Assembly (NCBI RefSeq): GCF_000935025.1
Contig: NZ_CP010836.1
Span: 992,001-1,056,000, forward strand
Direction of reading: 5' to 3'
Length of the DNA stretch: 64,000 bases
Source: Sphingomonas hengshuiensis
Lineage (GTDB): Bacteria > Pseudomonadota > Alphaproteobacteria > Sphingomonadales > Sphingomonadaceae
Shown here: one piece after another, positions 8,219-16,381 of the stretch
Numbering within the stretch: position 1 is the stretch's first letter
How the letters are laid out: each line of letters starts with the position of its first letter
Notes under the pieces: model-generated
Databases searched by the model: none
What the model saw: only the letters and a program-made list of their open reading frames with translations
Told to the model about the DNA's origin: nothing
Program-made: the position numbers and the translations under genes

Positions 8219-9889
8219 TCAGAACTGCTTCACGACCTGAAACCAGAAGCGTCCGTCCTTGTCGGGAGCGGAAGTGGCGGGGCCGGTGCCCAGTTTTCGC
8301 GCGTAGCTGGTGCGGATCAGCAGGCCCTGCGGTCCGGCCCAGTTGATGCCGGCACCATAGCCGCTGCGGCGCGCATGGTTCGATCCGGTGAACCAGGGGT
8401 CCTGCGCGTAGCGTACCTCGCCGGTGTCGATGAAGGCGGCCAGCTCGAACTGGCCGGGCAGCCGGTTCGAGTCTCCGCCAAGCTGGAGGCGTGCCTCGAT
8501 CGTCGCGATATAGCCGGAATCGCCAAAGGCCTCGCCCTCGGGATAGGCGCGGACGCCGTAAGCGCCGCCCAGTTCCATCTTTTCCGAGCTGTCGAGATTG
8601 TCGAAGGCGATTTGCGCGCGCGCCGCTGCATAGAGCGAAAACGGGCCGACGACCGATTGCAGACGCGCGACGCTGGATTGCAGCTTGTTGAACGTGCCCG
8701 CGCTGCGGGCCGTGCTCGCATCGATCGCGCGTTCGGGCGCGCTGCGAATATCGAGGGTGCCGATCGTCCAGCCGAGCGAATAGACCGTCGATCCGCCACC
8801 GGCCCAATCGTCGCGCCAGTCACCAGCCAGGCCCAGCGTGACTTCGCCGATGTGCTTGTTGGAATCGGTCGACACGACCCTTATCCGGTCGCGCAGCACT
8901 TTATAATCGATAGCGGCCAGTGCGTAGAGGTTCGCGCGTCGCGATCGGATGACGGGATAACGACCATAAGCGCTGACGATGTCGGCGGTGCCGGTGCCGT
9001 CGAGCGCTTCGAATTCCCGGCCGAGCGAATAGCGCAGATGGGCATAGGACACCCCCAGCGTCAAATTGCCGACCGGCGCCTGGTAGAAAGCGCGACCATA
9101 GGCCAGTCCGGCATCGGATGCGAGCAGGCGGACGCCGAGCTGATCGCCGATCCCGAACGGATTATTGAGGTTGATCGATCCGCCGAAGCGATAGATGCCG
9201 GTGTAGCGGCTCCCGCCATTGTCGGCCTCTACCGTGCCGCTGATGAGCGGTCCCGGCGTGACATCGACGATCAGGTCGGACGTTCCGGCCGCCGTCCCGG
9301 GGCTCAGCGTCGCGCGTGTACGAATTCCGGGGATGTCGGAAAGCAGCAGCAGCCGCCGTTCGAGCGGAGCATTGGTGACCAGCGCGCCGGGCGAAAGGCC
9401 GCGCAGCACGGCATTCGGGACGCGATCGGCGATCCGGGCCTCGTTGCGCAGCTGGATCGACCCGTAGCGCCCTTCGATGATTTCGATCGTGACGGCACCG
9501 TCCTGCACGTCCTGCGCCGGCAGATAGGCCTGCGCCAGGATGAAGCCGCGCCGATGATAATAATCGGCGATCCGCGCCGCGAACCCACGAAGTTCGGGCA
9601 AGGTGAGGTCGGTCCCGGCCGCGAACCCGGTCGCGCCGCGCAGGTCTGTCTCGGCAAAGGCGGTGTTGCCGGTGATGTGGAGCGCGGTGACGCGAACCGA
9701 CTGACCTGCCGGCGCGGAATCGGGCTGGGCCGCTAGCTTCCCGACGTCAAGGATGGGGGGCGATTTGGGCGGCGCCGGCGGCTGGGGGAGCTGCTGGAGT
9801 TGGGTCCCTGCGCTCGGTCGCTGCTGGGCATGCGCAACCATCGGCAGGAACACTGCCAGCGCAAGATATCGGGACTTTAGCATGATCAT
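8219..9889 (-). CDS. TpsB outer-membrane transporter (ShlB/FhaC/HecB family)
   Basis: Protein of 556 residues. A signal peptide (ending VAHAQ) and a Pro-rich linker precede a POTRA_2 domain at about 66-145 (VTALHITGNTAF, EIIEGRYG). A ShlB-type 16-strand beta-barrel follows. The conserved L6-loop region is seen as YGVRAYPEGEAFGDSGY near residue 455, and the protein ends in an aromatic Phe (FQVVKQF), typical of BAM substrates. It exports and folds the TpsA protein encoded 57 bp downstream. The start could be 9889 or 9883; no strong ribosome site precedes either. Confidence 0.94.
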   Translation of the reverse strand: MIMLKSRYLALAVFLPMVAHAQQRPSAGTQLQQLPQPPAPPKSPPILDVGKLAAQPDSAPAGQSVRVTALHITGNTAFAETDLRGATGFAAGTDLTLPELRGFAARIADYYHRRGFILAQAYLPAQDVQDGAVTIEIIEGRYGSIQLRNEARIADRVPNAVLRGLSPGALVTNAPLERRLLLLSDIPGIRTRATLSPGTAAGTSDLIVDVTPGPLISGTVEADNGGSRYTGIYRFGGSINLNNPFGIGDQLGVRLLASDAGLAYGRAFYQAPVGNLTLGVSYAHLRYSLGREFEALDGTGTADIVSAYGRYPVIRSRRANLYALAAIDYKVLRDRIRVVSTDSNKHIGEVTLGLAGDWRDDWAGGGSTVYSLGWTIGTLDIRSAPERAIDASTARSAGTFNKLQSSVARLQSVVGPFSLYAAARAQIAFDNLDSSEKMELGGAYGVRAYPEGEAFGDSGYIATIEARLQLGGDSNRLPGQFELAAFIDTGEVRYAQDPWFTGSNHARRSGYGAGINWAGPQGLLIRTSYARKLGTGPATSAPDKDGRFWFQVVKQF

Positions 9890-10041
9890 TTCGCCAGCTG
9901 ACAGATACGCAGCCGTGAACCGCTCCACGCAGCAGGGAAGCAGTCACGTAACCAGAATTTCGGCTTAGAAACTCGCCAAATAATTCGAAAAACTGCGCGT
10001 ATAACGGGAGTATACGAAAAATTTTTTCCATCAGGCGGGAG

Positions 10042-10070
10042 TGGAACCCTTTAATATTGCAAAGGTTCCA
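10042..10070. promoter_or_regulatory. Inverted repeat TGGAACC...GGTTCCA upstream of tpsB
   Basis: The arms TGGAACC (10042-10048) and GGTTCCA (10064-10070) are perfect complements. They extend inward by TTT/AAA with one bulged C, leaving an AT-rich loop. The element lies about 155 bp upstream of the tpsB start in the AT-rich region. It may be a repressor operator or a leader hairpin of the tps transcript. Confidence 0.45.
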
Positions 10071-10290
10071 GAACAAAAGTTATCTTATGATTTCACAAAA
10101 TTATAACGACTGGAAACGAGTATATTACCTGCATAGTCTTGAATAATTGAGAAAATGTCGGTGTAAACTCGCGTATTTCCAGATTTAATTTCAGAGACTC
10201 TTAAAATAGAATAATATGCTATTTATTCAAAATAACTGTCTATATTCAAAATGATAATGCAATATGTGGGGATAATGCGCCGCGTAAAAC

Positions 10291-10300
10291 TACCTAGGTA
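10291..10300. promoter_or_regulatory. Perfect 10-bp palindrome TACCTAGGTA
   Basis: A self-complementary decamer about 200 bp upstream of the DUF6065-cupin start, close to a TTGACG (10315-10320) that could be a -35 element. It may be a small regulator-binding site; chance occurrence is not excluded. Confidence 0.25.
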
Positions 10301-10503
10301 AAAGTGGCGCAGATTGACGAAGATCTAGGCGTTATTTTTGTCTCTACGGTGGTGTCGGGTTCGCATAATTTATGCGCGCCGGGTCCTTCAACTCTGTCAG
10401 GGTGCGCCGGCGCCCGGACCCTGCGTGGCATCGCGCGCTGGGCGCATCGCTCGCGATACGCGGGCCCGTAAGGCCCAGGGCTGGCCTAACAAGGGAGAGA
10501 TCG

Positions 10504-12156
10504 ATGGAATTGTCATGCTTCCTGTATCCGGGCTGGGAACCTCGAATCCGCCCCGCCGTCGCGCAGCGCGGCTGGATGGACGACGCGCCGGAATCCTTCC
10601 CGTATCGCTGCCTCCCGCTGGGCATCGCCAACAGCCATGGCTGGGAAATCCTGAGCCCTTGCGGGTTTGAAGCGGTCTGGAACGGTGGCAATGCCGCGGA
10701 TGACGTCGTGCTGTGCGTCGATGACGGCGCGCGGCCCGACAAGGTGCCCGTCGCGCTGTTCGGCCAGGGGATCGTCACCCTCCACATCGAAGGTCTGTTC
10801 CGGACCGCGCCGGGCTGGAACCTGTATGTGTCGGGGCCGCCGAACGTCTTCAAGGATGGCGCCGCGCCCTTGACCGCGATCATCGAGACCGATTGGTCGC
10901 CCTATAGCTTCACGATGAACTGGCGGCTGACGCGCCCGCATCAGCGGGTACGGTTTGAGGAGAACGAGCCGATCGCGCATGTTTTCCCGGTGCAGCGCGG
11001 GCTGGTCGAGAGCGTCATGCCATCGTTCGTCGCGATCGAAGACGACCCCGAACTCAAGGCGAGGTTCGAGCAATGGTCGACGGCGCGCGACGCATTTCAC
11101 GCCGAGGTGCTGGCGAACCCACCCCAGCGACCCGCCGATCGGTGGCAGAAATTCTATTTTCGCGGGCACAATCCCGACGGTATTTGTCCGATCACAGACC
11201 ATGGGACCAAGCTTCAGCCCCGCGCCTTCGCGCATCCCGAACTTACCGGGGGGGCGGTGGAGGCGATGCGTCCGCCGGTGCGCGAAAGTCCGCCTCCCGC
11301 CGCGGCGGCGGGTTCCGAAACAGAGGGTCCGTGCGCCAAATATGCGTGGCTGCTCGATACGCTTGAGCAACAACGCGCGCTATCCGCCGCGGCAAGCGGG
11401 ATCGCCCGTCGTGCAAATCTGACCGGCGAGAATTTTCTCGACGCTTATTATGCGCCCGGACGGCCTGTCGTGATTTCCGGTGAAATCGAGGATTGGCCGG
11501 CGCGGCGGCTATGGAGCGCGGCATATTTGCGCAACCAGATCGGCGATGCACCGATCGAGTATCAAGGCGGGCGGTCGGCGAGCGGCGATTTCGAGCGCTA
11601 TAAGGACGATCACAAGCGGCAGATGCCGTTCGGCCGCTTCATCGAGGCGATCGAGGCGGATCCGGGCAACGATGCCTATATCACTGCCTACAACTCGGCG
11701 AGCAACGCCGCTGCCCTATCCCCGCTGCATGCCGATATCGGCCGGCTGGACAAGTTTCTGGCGGAGAGCGTCGAGAATCCAGGCGGCATGCTGTGGATCG
11801 GCCCGCAAGGAACCTTCACGGCGCTCCATCACGATCTGACCAATAACCTGTTGGTCCAGGTGCTGGGACGCAAGCGCGTCATCCTCGCCGCCGCGACGGA
11901 GATTCCCAAACTTTACAACGACACCCACGTTTTCAGCAGGGTTCGGGACGTGACCGATCCCAACCTTGATCTTGTCGAGTTCGCCAGTTTGCGCGGCGTG
12001 CGCTTTCACGACGTGACGCTGATGCCGGGCGACGCACTGTTCATTCCCATTGGCTGGTGGCACCAGGTGCAATCGCTCGATTTTTCGGTATCCATCACCT
12101 TCACCAACTTTCATTGGCGCAATGATTTCTACAAGGACTATCCGGCGGAATCCTGA
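10504..12156 (+). CDS. DUF6065 domain fused to JmjC-like cupin (Cupin_8)
   Basis: Protein of 550 residues in two parts. The first 240 or so residues match the DUF6065 pattern (CFLYPGW, GWEILSPC, WNLYVSGPPN, IIETDWSPYSFTMNW). The C-terminal 280 form a Cupin_8/JmjC-type jelly roll with an HxD iron motif (TALHHDLTNN, H442/D444), a distal His520 (PIGWWHQVQS) and a conserved G(D)ALFIP turn. The cupin half is expected to be an Fe(II)/2-oxoglutarate oxygenase, possibly a protein or peptide hydroxylase. The start at 10504 has GGGAGA six bases upstream; an upstream in-frame ATG at 10372 lacks such support. Substrate unknown. Confidence 0.82.
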   Translation: MELSCFLYPGWEPRIRPAVAQRGWMDDAPESFPYRCLPLGIANSHGWEILSPCGFEAVWNGGNAADDVVLCVDDGARPDKVPVALFGQGIVTLHIEGLFRTAPGWNLYVSGPPNVFKDGAAPLTAIIETDWSPYSFTMNWRLTRPHQRVRFEENEPIAHVFPVQRGLVESVMPSFVAIEDDPELKARFEQWSTARDAFHAEVLANPPQRPADRWQKFYFRGHNPDGICPITDHGTKLQPRAFAHPELTGGAVEAMRPPVRESPPPAAAAGSETEGPCAKYAWLLDTLEQQRALSAAASGIARRANLTGENFLDAYYAPGRPVVISGEIEDWPARRLWSAAYLRNQIGDAPIEYQGGRSASGDFERYKDDHKRQMPFGRFIEAIEADPGNDAYITAYNSASNAAALSPLHADIGRLDKFLAESVENPGGMLWIGPQGTFTALHHDLTNNLLVQVLGRKRVILAAATEIPKLYNDTHVFSRVRDVTDPNLDLVEFASLRGVRFHDVTLMPGDALFIPIGWWHQVQSLDFSVSITFTNFHWRNDFYKDYPAES

Positions 12157-12355
12157 AGGCGTTCGCCGTGCTGCACTGAACCTTAGAGGCCGTTTGGAAA
12201 TGCGCTGAGGCGCATTTCGCGGCACCGGCTCGCTACTTGTTTTGCGGCTTTCGGTCAGAGCGGACGCTCCGCTTTGCATGGACAGGTCGTCGATTGACCG
12301 AGCTAATGCCTGCTCCTGAGCAACATTGCCTACCAGGCGCACCGGGGACGCCGCC
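12157..12355. other. Convergent intergenic region with 9-bp hairpin
   Basis: It contains GAAATGCGC (12197-12205), loop TGAG, and GCGCATTTC (12210-12218), a perfect 9-bp stem with a 4-nt loop between convergent genes. No T-run follows on the + strand, so an intrinsic terminator is only possible. The rest shows nothing recognisable. Confidence 0.45.
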
Positions 12356-14254
12356 TCAAAGGGGCGGGACGACATAGTCGTGTGTTCCGATTTGGCGATG
12401 CAGCTTGAGCGCGCCATCGCCCTGGCGCTGCCACAGCCGGATGCCGCCGCCCTTGACGATGCCCGACTGGCCGCCCGCGGTCCAATCGACGCGGAATTTT
12501 GGATATTCGATCAGCCATGCACCGTGATTTTCGAACGCCAGGGTCCACACCCGCACGTCGCGGAAGGTCGCGCCGCTTCCTGCTGCGGTATAGGCGGTCA
12601 GATAGGGGCGGATCTCGGCCATGCCGCGTTTGGGCGTATCGGCGAAGGGCATGAAGATGGCGTCGTCGGTGTAATCCACGAGCTTTGCCTCGACATCCTT
12701 GGTCCGCACCGCCTCGGCGTCGCGGTCGTTTCGCGCTCGCAGAAATTCGCTAAGTGCCCGGTCGGCCACGGCTGGCGGGATAGCCGACGACTCCGGTATC
12801 GCAGTGTAGAAGCCCGCGGGGTCGGCCAGCGGGCGGAAATAGCCCCAAATGTCGGCCTTGAGCCTGAGGCTGCCGTCCCGCTCGACGCCCCAGACATAAG
12901 CGTATTTTCCCCGCTCCTCGTCGGCGCGGTCGGACCAGCGGATCGTGAAGGTTCCGATCTCGACCAATGTGTCGCCCAGGTCGAAGACTTCGCTTGCGAC
13001 GGGCACATAATCGGTCACCTGCCGCCGTTCGCGCATGGCGCGGTGATAGGCGGCAATCTGGCGGGTGCCCTGCAGCACCGGCTGATATTCGGGCATGCTC
13101 AACGCGTCGGCGCGGTAGAGGCGGGCACGCGCATCGGCATCGTTGGAGAGCATCGTCTCGCGCAGCTTTGCATGTGCGGCGTTGATGCGTTCGCCAGGCG
13201 TTACGGGCGGCTCGAACAGCAGGGTTCGCGCGAAGAACGGGAGAAGATCGGTGTAGAAGCGACCCTGTTCGCCCCAATGCCGGTCGCGAAAGCCGCCGCC
13301 ATGCTCCTCGGCTTCGTGCGGTACGCCATATTCGGCGAGGAGATTGGAGAAGGCCTGCGCGCCATAGACGTGATCGACCAGCGTGTCCTGACGCCCCCAG
13401 TCGAACTTGAGGCCCCGCAGCGATTTGAGATTGTCGGCATAAGCGGGGAGCAAGGCCGTGAGCGCGAACCCCTGTTGAAAGCGCGCCATTTTGTCGCTGT
13501 CGACCACGATGCGCCCGTCCACGCGCCGCGCCGGTGGATCGAAGAACAGCGGCGGCCGGTTCGGGTTGGGCGCGAAGGCCTGATAGATCGACGTGAAGAT
13601 CAGCGAGAAGCCGTCGTCCTTCAGATCATCGAGCGACGTCGCGCGCGCCATGCGCTCGAAGTTCGGGCGGCTGTGCGTCGGCTGGATATTGGGGCCGGTC
13701 GCCACCGGCTGCATGCCATAGACCGCCCCGAACACTTCCGGATGGCGCATGCCGAAGCGGATCGCGCCATACGCCCCCGGGCCGTCCCCCGCGATCCCGC
13801 GCGAATCCCGGGTGGCGAGCGTGCGGTAGGTGGCATCCACGTGCGGCACCAGCTCGCGCACCATGAAGTCTTCCCAATTGCCCGTCGCGGGCGAGTTCAC
13901 GTACCACGCGCTGCCCGCGGGGGTCGTGAAGTCGGCGGTCACGACGATGACGTCGCCGATCAAACCCTGCGCGATAGCCTTGTCCAGCAACGTCTTGGCA
14001 CCGTGGCTGGCGAACGGCTCGCGCTGATCCTCGAAGAAATAGTTGAGGAAATAGACGACCGGGAAACGCTTGCCCGGCTCGGCGTAGCGCGGCGGCAGGT
14101 AGATCGTGATATTGCGTACCGGCGAGATGCCGATCTTGCTGCCGGCGAAGCTCGCGGACCGGATCTGCCCGGTCTCCAGCCTGCCTTGTGCCTGTGCTGG
14201 CGCGCCGAGCATGATGGCGAGCAACATCGCCATCAGCCTGTAACCCCATTTCAT
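12356..14254 (-). CDS. Esterase-D-like alpha/beta hydrolase lacking the nucleophile, fused to NTF2-like domains
   Basis: Protein of 632 residues with a signal peptide (ending PAQAQ), so exported. Residues about 30-330 follow the esterase D / enterochelin-esterase fold (NITIYLPPRY, FPVVYFL). The nucleophile elbow, normally GHSMGGYGA, reads GDGPGAYGA at 157-164: the Ser is replaced by Gly158. A candidate acid (WGRQDTLVDH) and base (RDRHWGEQ) are retained. Two SnoaL/NTF2-like segments follow (about 400-480 and 510-630). Hydrolase activity is doubtful, and a binding role is possible. The start at 14254 is preceded by AGGGAGG. It lies downstream of the LytS/LytTR pair on the same strand. Confidence 0.75.
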   Translation of the reverse strand: MKWGYRLMAMLLAIMLGAPAQAQGRLETGQIRSASFAGSKIGISPVRNITIYLPPRYAEPGKRFPVVYFLNYFFEDQREPFASHGAKTLLDKAIAQGLIGDVIVVTADFTTPAGSAWYVNSPATGNWEDFMVRELVPHVDATYRTLATRDSRGIAGDGPGAYGAIRFGMRHPEVFGAVYGMQPVATGPNIQPTHSRPNFERMARATSLDDLKDDGFSLIFTSIYQAFAPNPNRPPLFFDPPARRVDGRIVVDSDKMARFQQGFALTALLPAYADNLKSLRGLKFDWGRQDTLVDHVYGAQAFSNLLAEYGVPHEAEEHGGGFRDRHWGEQGRFYTDLLPFFARTLLFEPPVTPGERINAAHAKLRETMLSNDADARARLYRADALSMPEYQPVLQGTRQIAAYHRAMRERRQVTDYVPVASEVFDLGDTLVEIGTFTIRWSDRADEERGKYAYVWGVERDGSLRLKADIWGYFRPLADPAGFYTAIPESSAIPPAVADRALSEFLRARNDRDAEAVRTKDVEAKLVDYTDDAIFMPFADTPKRGMAEIRPYLTAYTAAGSGATFRDVRVWTLAFENHGAWLIEYPKFRVDWTAGGQSGIVKGGGIRLWQRQGDGALKLHRQIGTHDYVVPPL

Positions 14255-14352
14255 CGGCCAGCCCTCCCTCATGGTGCAGGGGAGAGAGGCCCGCCCCGCG
14301 GTGCGAGGCAACGGCGTTTCGCCGGGCGGGACCGGCGCGTCGCCGAACGGGA

Positions 14353-15072
14353 TCAGCGCGCGAGGAACAGGCCGATCGGCTTGCGATATCGCCGGCTGAA
14401 CCGCAGTTCCGCACCGCACGTCAGCCGCACCATGCCGTCGCCGTGCGTGCCGGGGACAATCTCGGCGAGCCGATCAAGCCGGACGATGACCGAGCGATGG
14501 ATGCGCGCGAATTCCGTACCGGGCAGCCGCGCCCCCAGCGACGCCAGCGATTCATCGAGCAGCATCGCGCGTCCCCGGCTATGGACCTCGGCATAGTCGC
14601 CCGCTGCACCGATCCAGTCGATCTCATCCAGCCGGATCAGCCGGGCGGTGCCGTTGCCCCGCACCACCAGCCGGGGCTGCGCGCCGAGCAGGCGGCGATG
14701 CTGATCGCCCGTGCCGATCTGCCGCCGCACCCGCTCGATCACGCGGGCAAAGCGCTGGTCGTCGAACGGCTTGAGCAAATAGTCGAGCGCCTCCGCCTCG
14801 AACGCGCGCACCGCATAGGCATCGAACGCCGTCACGAACACGACCAGCGGCATCGCATCCACGCCGATGGCGTCGATCACGCCGAAGCCGTCCATCGCGG
14901 GCATCTGGACGTCGAGGAATAGCAGATCGGGTCGCAACGTGCCGATTGCAGCCACCGCTTCCGCCCCGTGCCCCGCCTCGCCGACCAGTTCGAAATCGCC
15001 GAACCCGGCCAGCGACTGGCGCACAGCGCGGCGTGCCAGCGGCTCGTCATCGACGATCAGTGTCCGGATCAT
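14353..15072 (-). CDS. LytTR-family response regulator
   Basis: Protein of 239 residues. The receiver domain (1-120) has VDDE at 7-10, phospho-acceptor Asp54 (LLFLDVQMP) and the LLKPFD lysine. A LytTR DNA-binding domain follows at about 135-235 (IDWIGAAGDYAEVH, ARIHRSVIVRLDRL, FSRRYRKPI). It overlaps the upstream sensor kinase by ATGA at 15069-15072, so the two are translationally coupled. Targets are unknown; the esterase-like gene directly downstream is a candidate. Confidence 0.94.
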   Translation of the reverse strand: MIRTLIVDDEPLARRAVRQSLAGFGDFELVGEAGHGAEAVAAIGTLRPDLLFLDVQMPAMDGFGVIDAIGVDAMPLVVFVTAFDAYAVRAFEAEALDYLLKPFDDQRFARVIERVRRQIGTGDQHRRLLGAQPRLVVRGNGTARLIRLDEIDWIGAAGDYAEVHSRGRAMLLDESLASLGARLPGTEFARIHRSVIVRLDRLAEIVPGTHGDGMVRLTCGAELRFSRRYRKPIGLFLAR

Positions 15073-16133
15073 CGCGGCACCAGTATGGTGACGCGAAACC
15101 CTTCGCCCGGCGCGGTGTCGATCGCAAGCGACTGGCGCTCGCCGTAGAGCTGGCGCAACCGCAGCCGTGCGTTGCCGAGCCCGACACCTTCACGGATCGC
15201 AGCCGCGCCAATGCCGTCGTCGGCGACGCTGATGCCCAGCATGTCGCCGACCGGCATCGCCTCGATCGTCAGCGTGCCGCCCGCGACGGAGGGTGCGATC
15301 CCGTGGCGCACCGCATTCTCCACCAACGGCTGGAGCAGCAGCGCGGGCACCTGGACGGTCAGCATTTCGGGCGCGATGGCGCGGACGATCCGCAGCCGCT
15401 CGCCCAACCGCGCTTCCTCGATCGCCAGATAGGTGTCGGTAAAGTCGAGCTCGTCGGCGAGCGCGCTCTGCTGCGACCTGCGCTGGTCGATCGACAGCCG
15501 CAGCAGATCGCCCAGCCGCGCGATCAACCGCTGGGCCACGATCGGATCGTCGGGCACCAGCGCAGAAATGGCGTTGAGCGTGTTGAACAGGAAGTGCGGC
15601 TGCACCTGCGCGCGCAGTGCCGCGGTTTCCGCTTCTGCGAGCTGCGCCTCCAACCGCGCCTCCGCGACTTCGCGATCGCGCATCGTCCGATAGGCACGCG
15701 CGCCGAGCACGATCGCGACAAGGATCGCGTAGATCATCAGATGGACATGGATGCTGGTCGCCAGCTTCGTGATGAGCAGCGCACTGCTCCACGGCGCCCA
15801 GGGCGCGCGGAAATAGAGCATCGCGTTTATCGCGCTGTAGAGCGCCGCGTGCAGTACCGCGAAGACCAGCCCGAAGGCCAGATGGATGGCAAGCAGCCTG
15901 CCCAGCCGCCGTTCGTCGGCGAACGCGCGCGCCACCGCCACGACACCGGGCGTCAGTGCTGCCCAGGCCGAATACCAGATCAGCCCATTGACCAATGCCT
16001 GCCCCAGCGCGAGCCTGGGGCCACCCGCGAAACCCGCAGCATAGGTCTGGAACGCCGTCACCACCGCGACCGCCAGCCACACGGCCCAGATGCCCAGAGT
16101 GCGTAGGACGCCTTTCCGATGCGCTGCGGTCAT
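15069..16133 (-). CDS. LytS/YehU-type membrane sensor histidine kinase
   Basis: Protein of 354 residues from the ATG at 16133 (a TTG at 16139 would add two). Four membrane helices lie in the first 150 residues and no periplasmic sensor domain is visible. The His_kinase domain has its phospho-acceptor in QPHFLFNTLNAI (His180). The ATPase domain has LVENAVRHG, DDGIG and GLGNARLRL. It partners with the overlapping LytTR regulator. It is divergent from the TonB receptor across a 240-bp gap, so control of that receptor is possible. Confidence 0.93.
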   Translation of the reverse strand: MTAAHRKGVLRTLGIWAVWLAVAVVTAFQTYAAGFAGGPRLALGQALVNGLIWYSAWAALTPGVVAVARAFADERRLGRLLAIHLAFGLVFAVLHAALYSAINAMLYFRAPWAPWSSALLITKLATSIHVHLMIYAILVAIVLGARAYRTMRDREVAEARLEAQLAEAETAALRAQVQPHFLFNTLNAISALVPDDPIVAQRLIARLGDLLRLSIDQRRSQQSALADELDFTDTYLAIEEARLGERLRIVRAIAPEMLTVQVPALLLQPLVENAVRHGIAPSVAGGTLTIEAMPVGDMLGISVADDGIGAAAIREGVGLGNARLRLRQLYGERQSLAIDTAPGEGFRVTILVPR

Positions 16134-16381
16134 GGCCAATCATGCACAATCGCCCGACATTGAACAGTCGTGTGGTTATGTACGGCAAGTCCTGCAAATT
16201 GCGGCCGGGCACGCTGGCTAGGCGGCTTGTCGTAGATCAGCTTTCGTCATCAGCGACGGCGGCTGCGCACCGGCAGATGCCCAATTTGCATTGGAGCTGT
16301 GCCGGTTTCAGATTTGTCCTTCGCGGAACCTCTCCTACAACCCGTTCAAACTAAAAAAAACCGGGAGAGGGAATCTTGACC

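Larger units (their letters stand above)
9890..10503. other. AT-rich intergenic regulatory region
   Basis: Over 600 bp between the divergent tpsBA operon and the DUF6065-cupin gene. From about 9960 to 10370 the composition falls far below the GC of the rest of the window, with many A/T runs. It contains the inverted repeats listed separately and no ORF with recognisable features. It must hold promoters for both directions. An AT-rich tract of this kind is typical of xenogeneic-silencer targets or of recently acquired DNA; neither is shown here. Confidence 0.7.

Noticed and set aside
6266..9736. A 1156-residue + strand frame
   Set aside because: It is antisense to the well-supported tpsA and tpsB genes, is Arg/Asp/Gly-rich without domains, and is a product of high GC codon bias.
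12181..12240. Possible IS terminal repeat
   Set aside because: The hairpin and flanks resemble an IS end, but no transposase trace or second end was seen. It was kept only as a hairpin.
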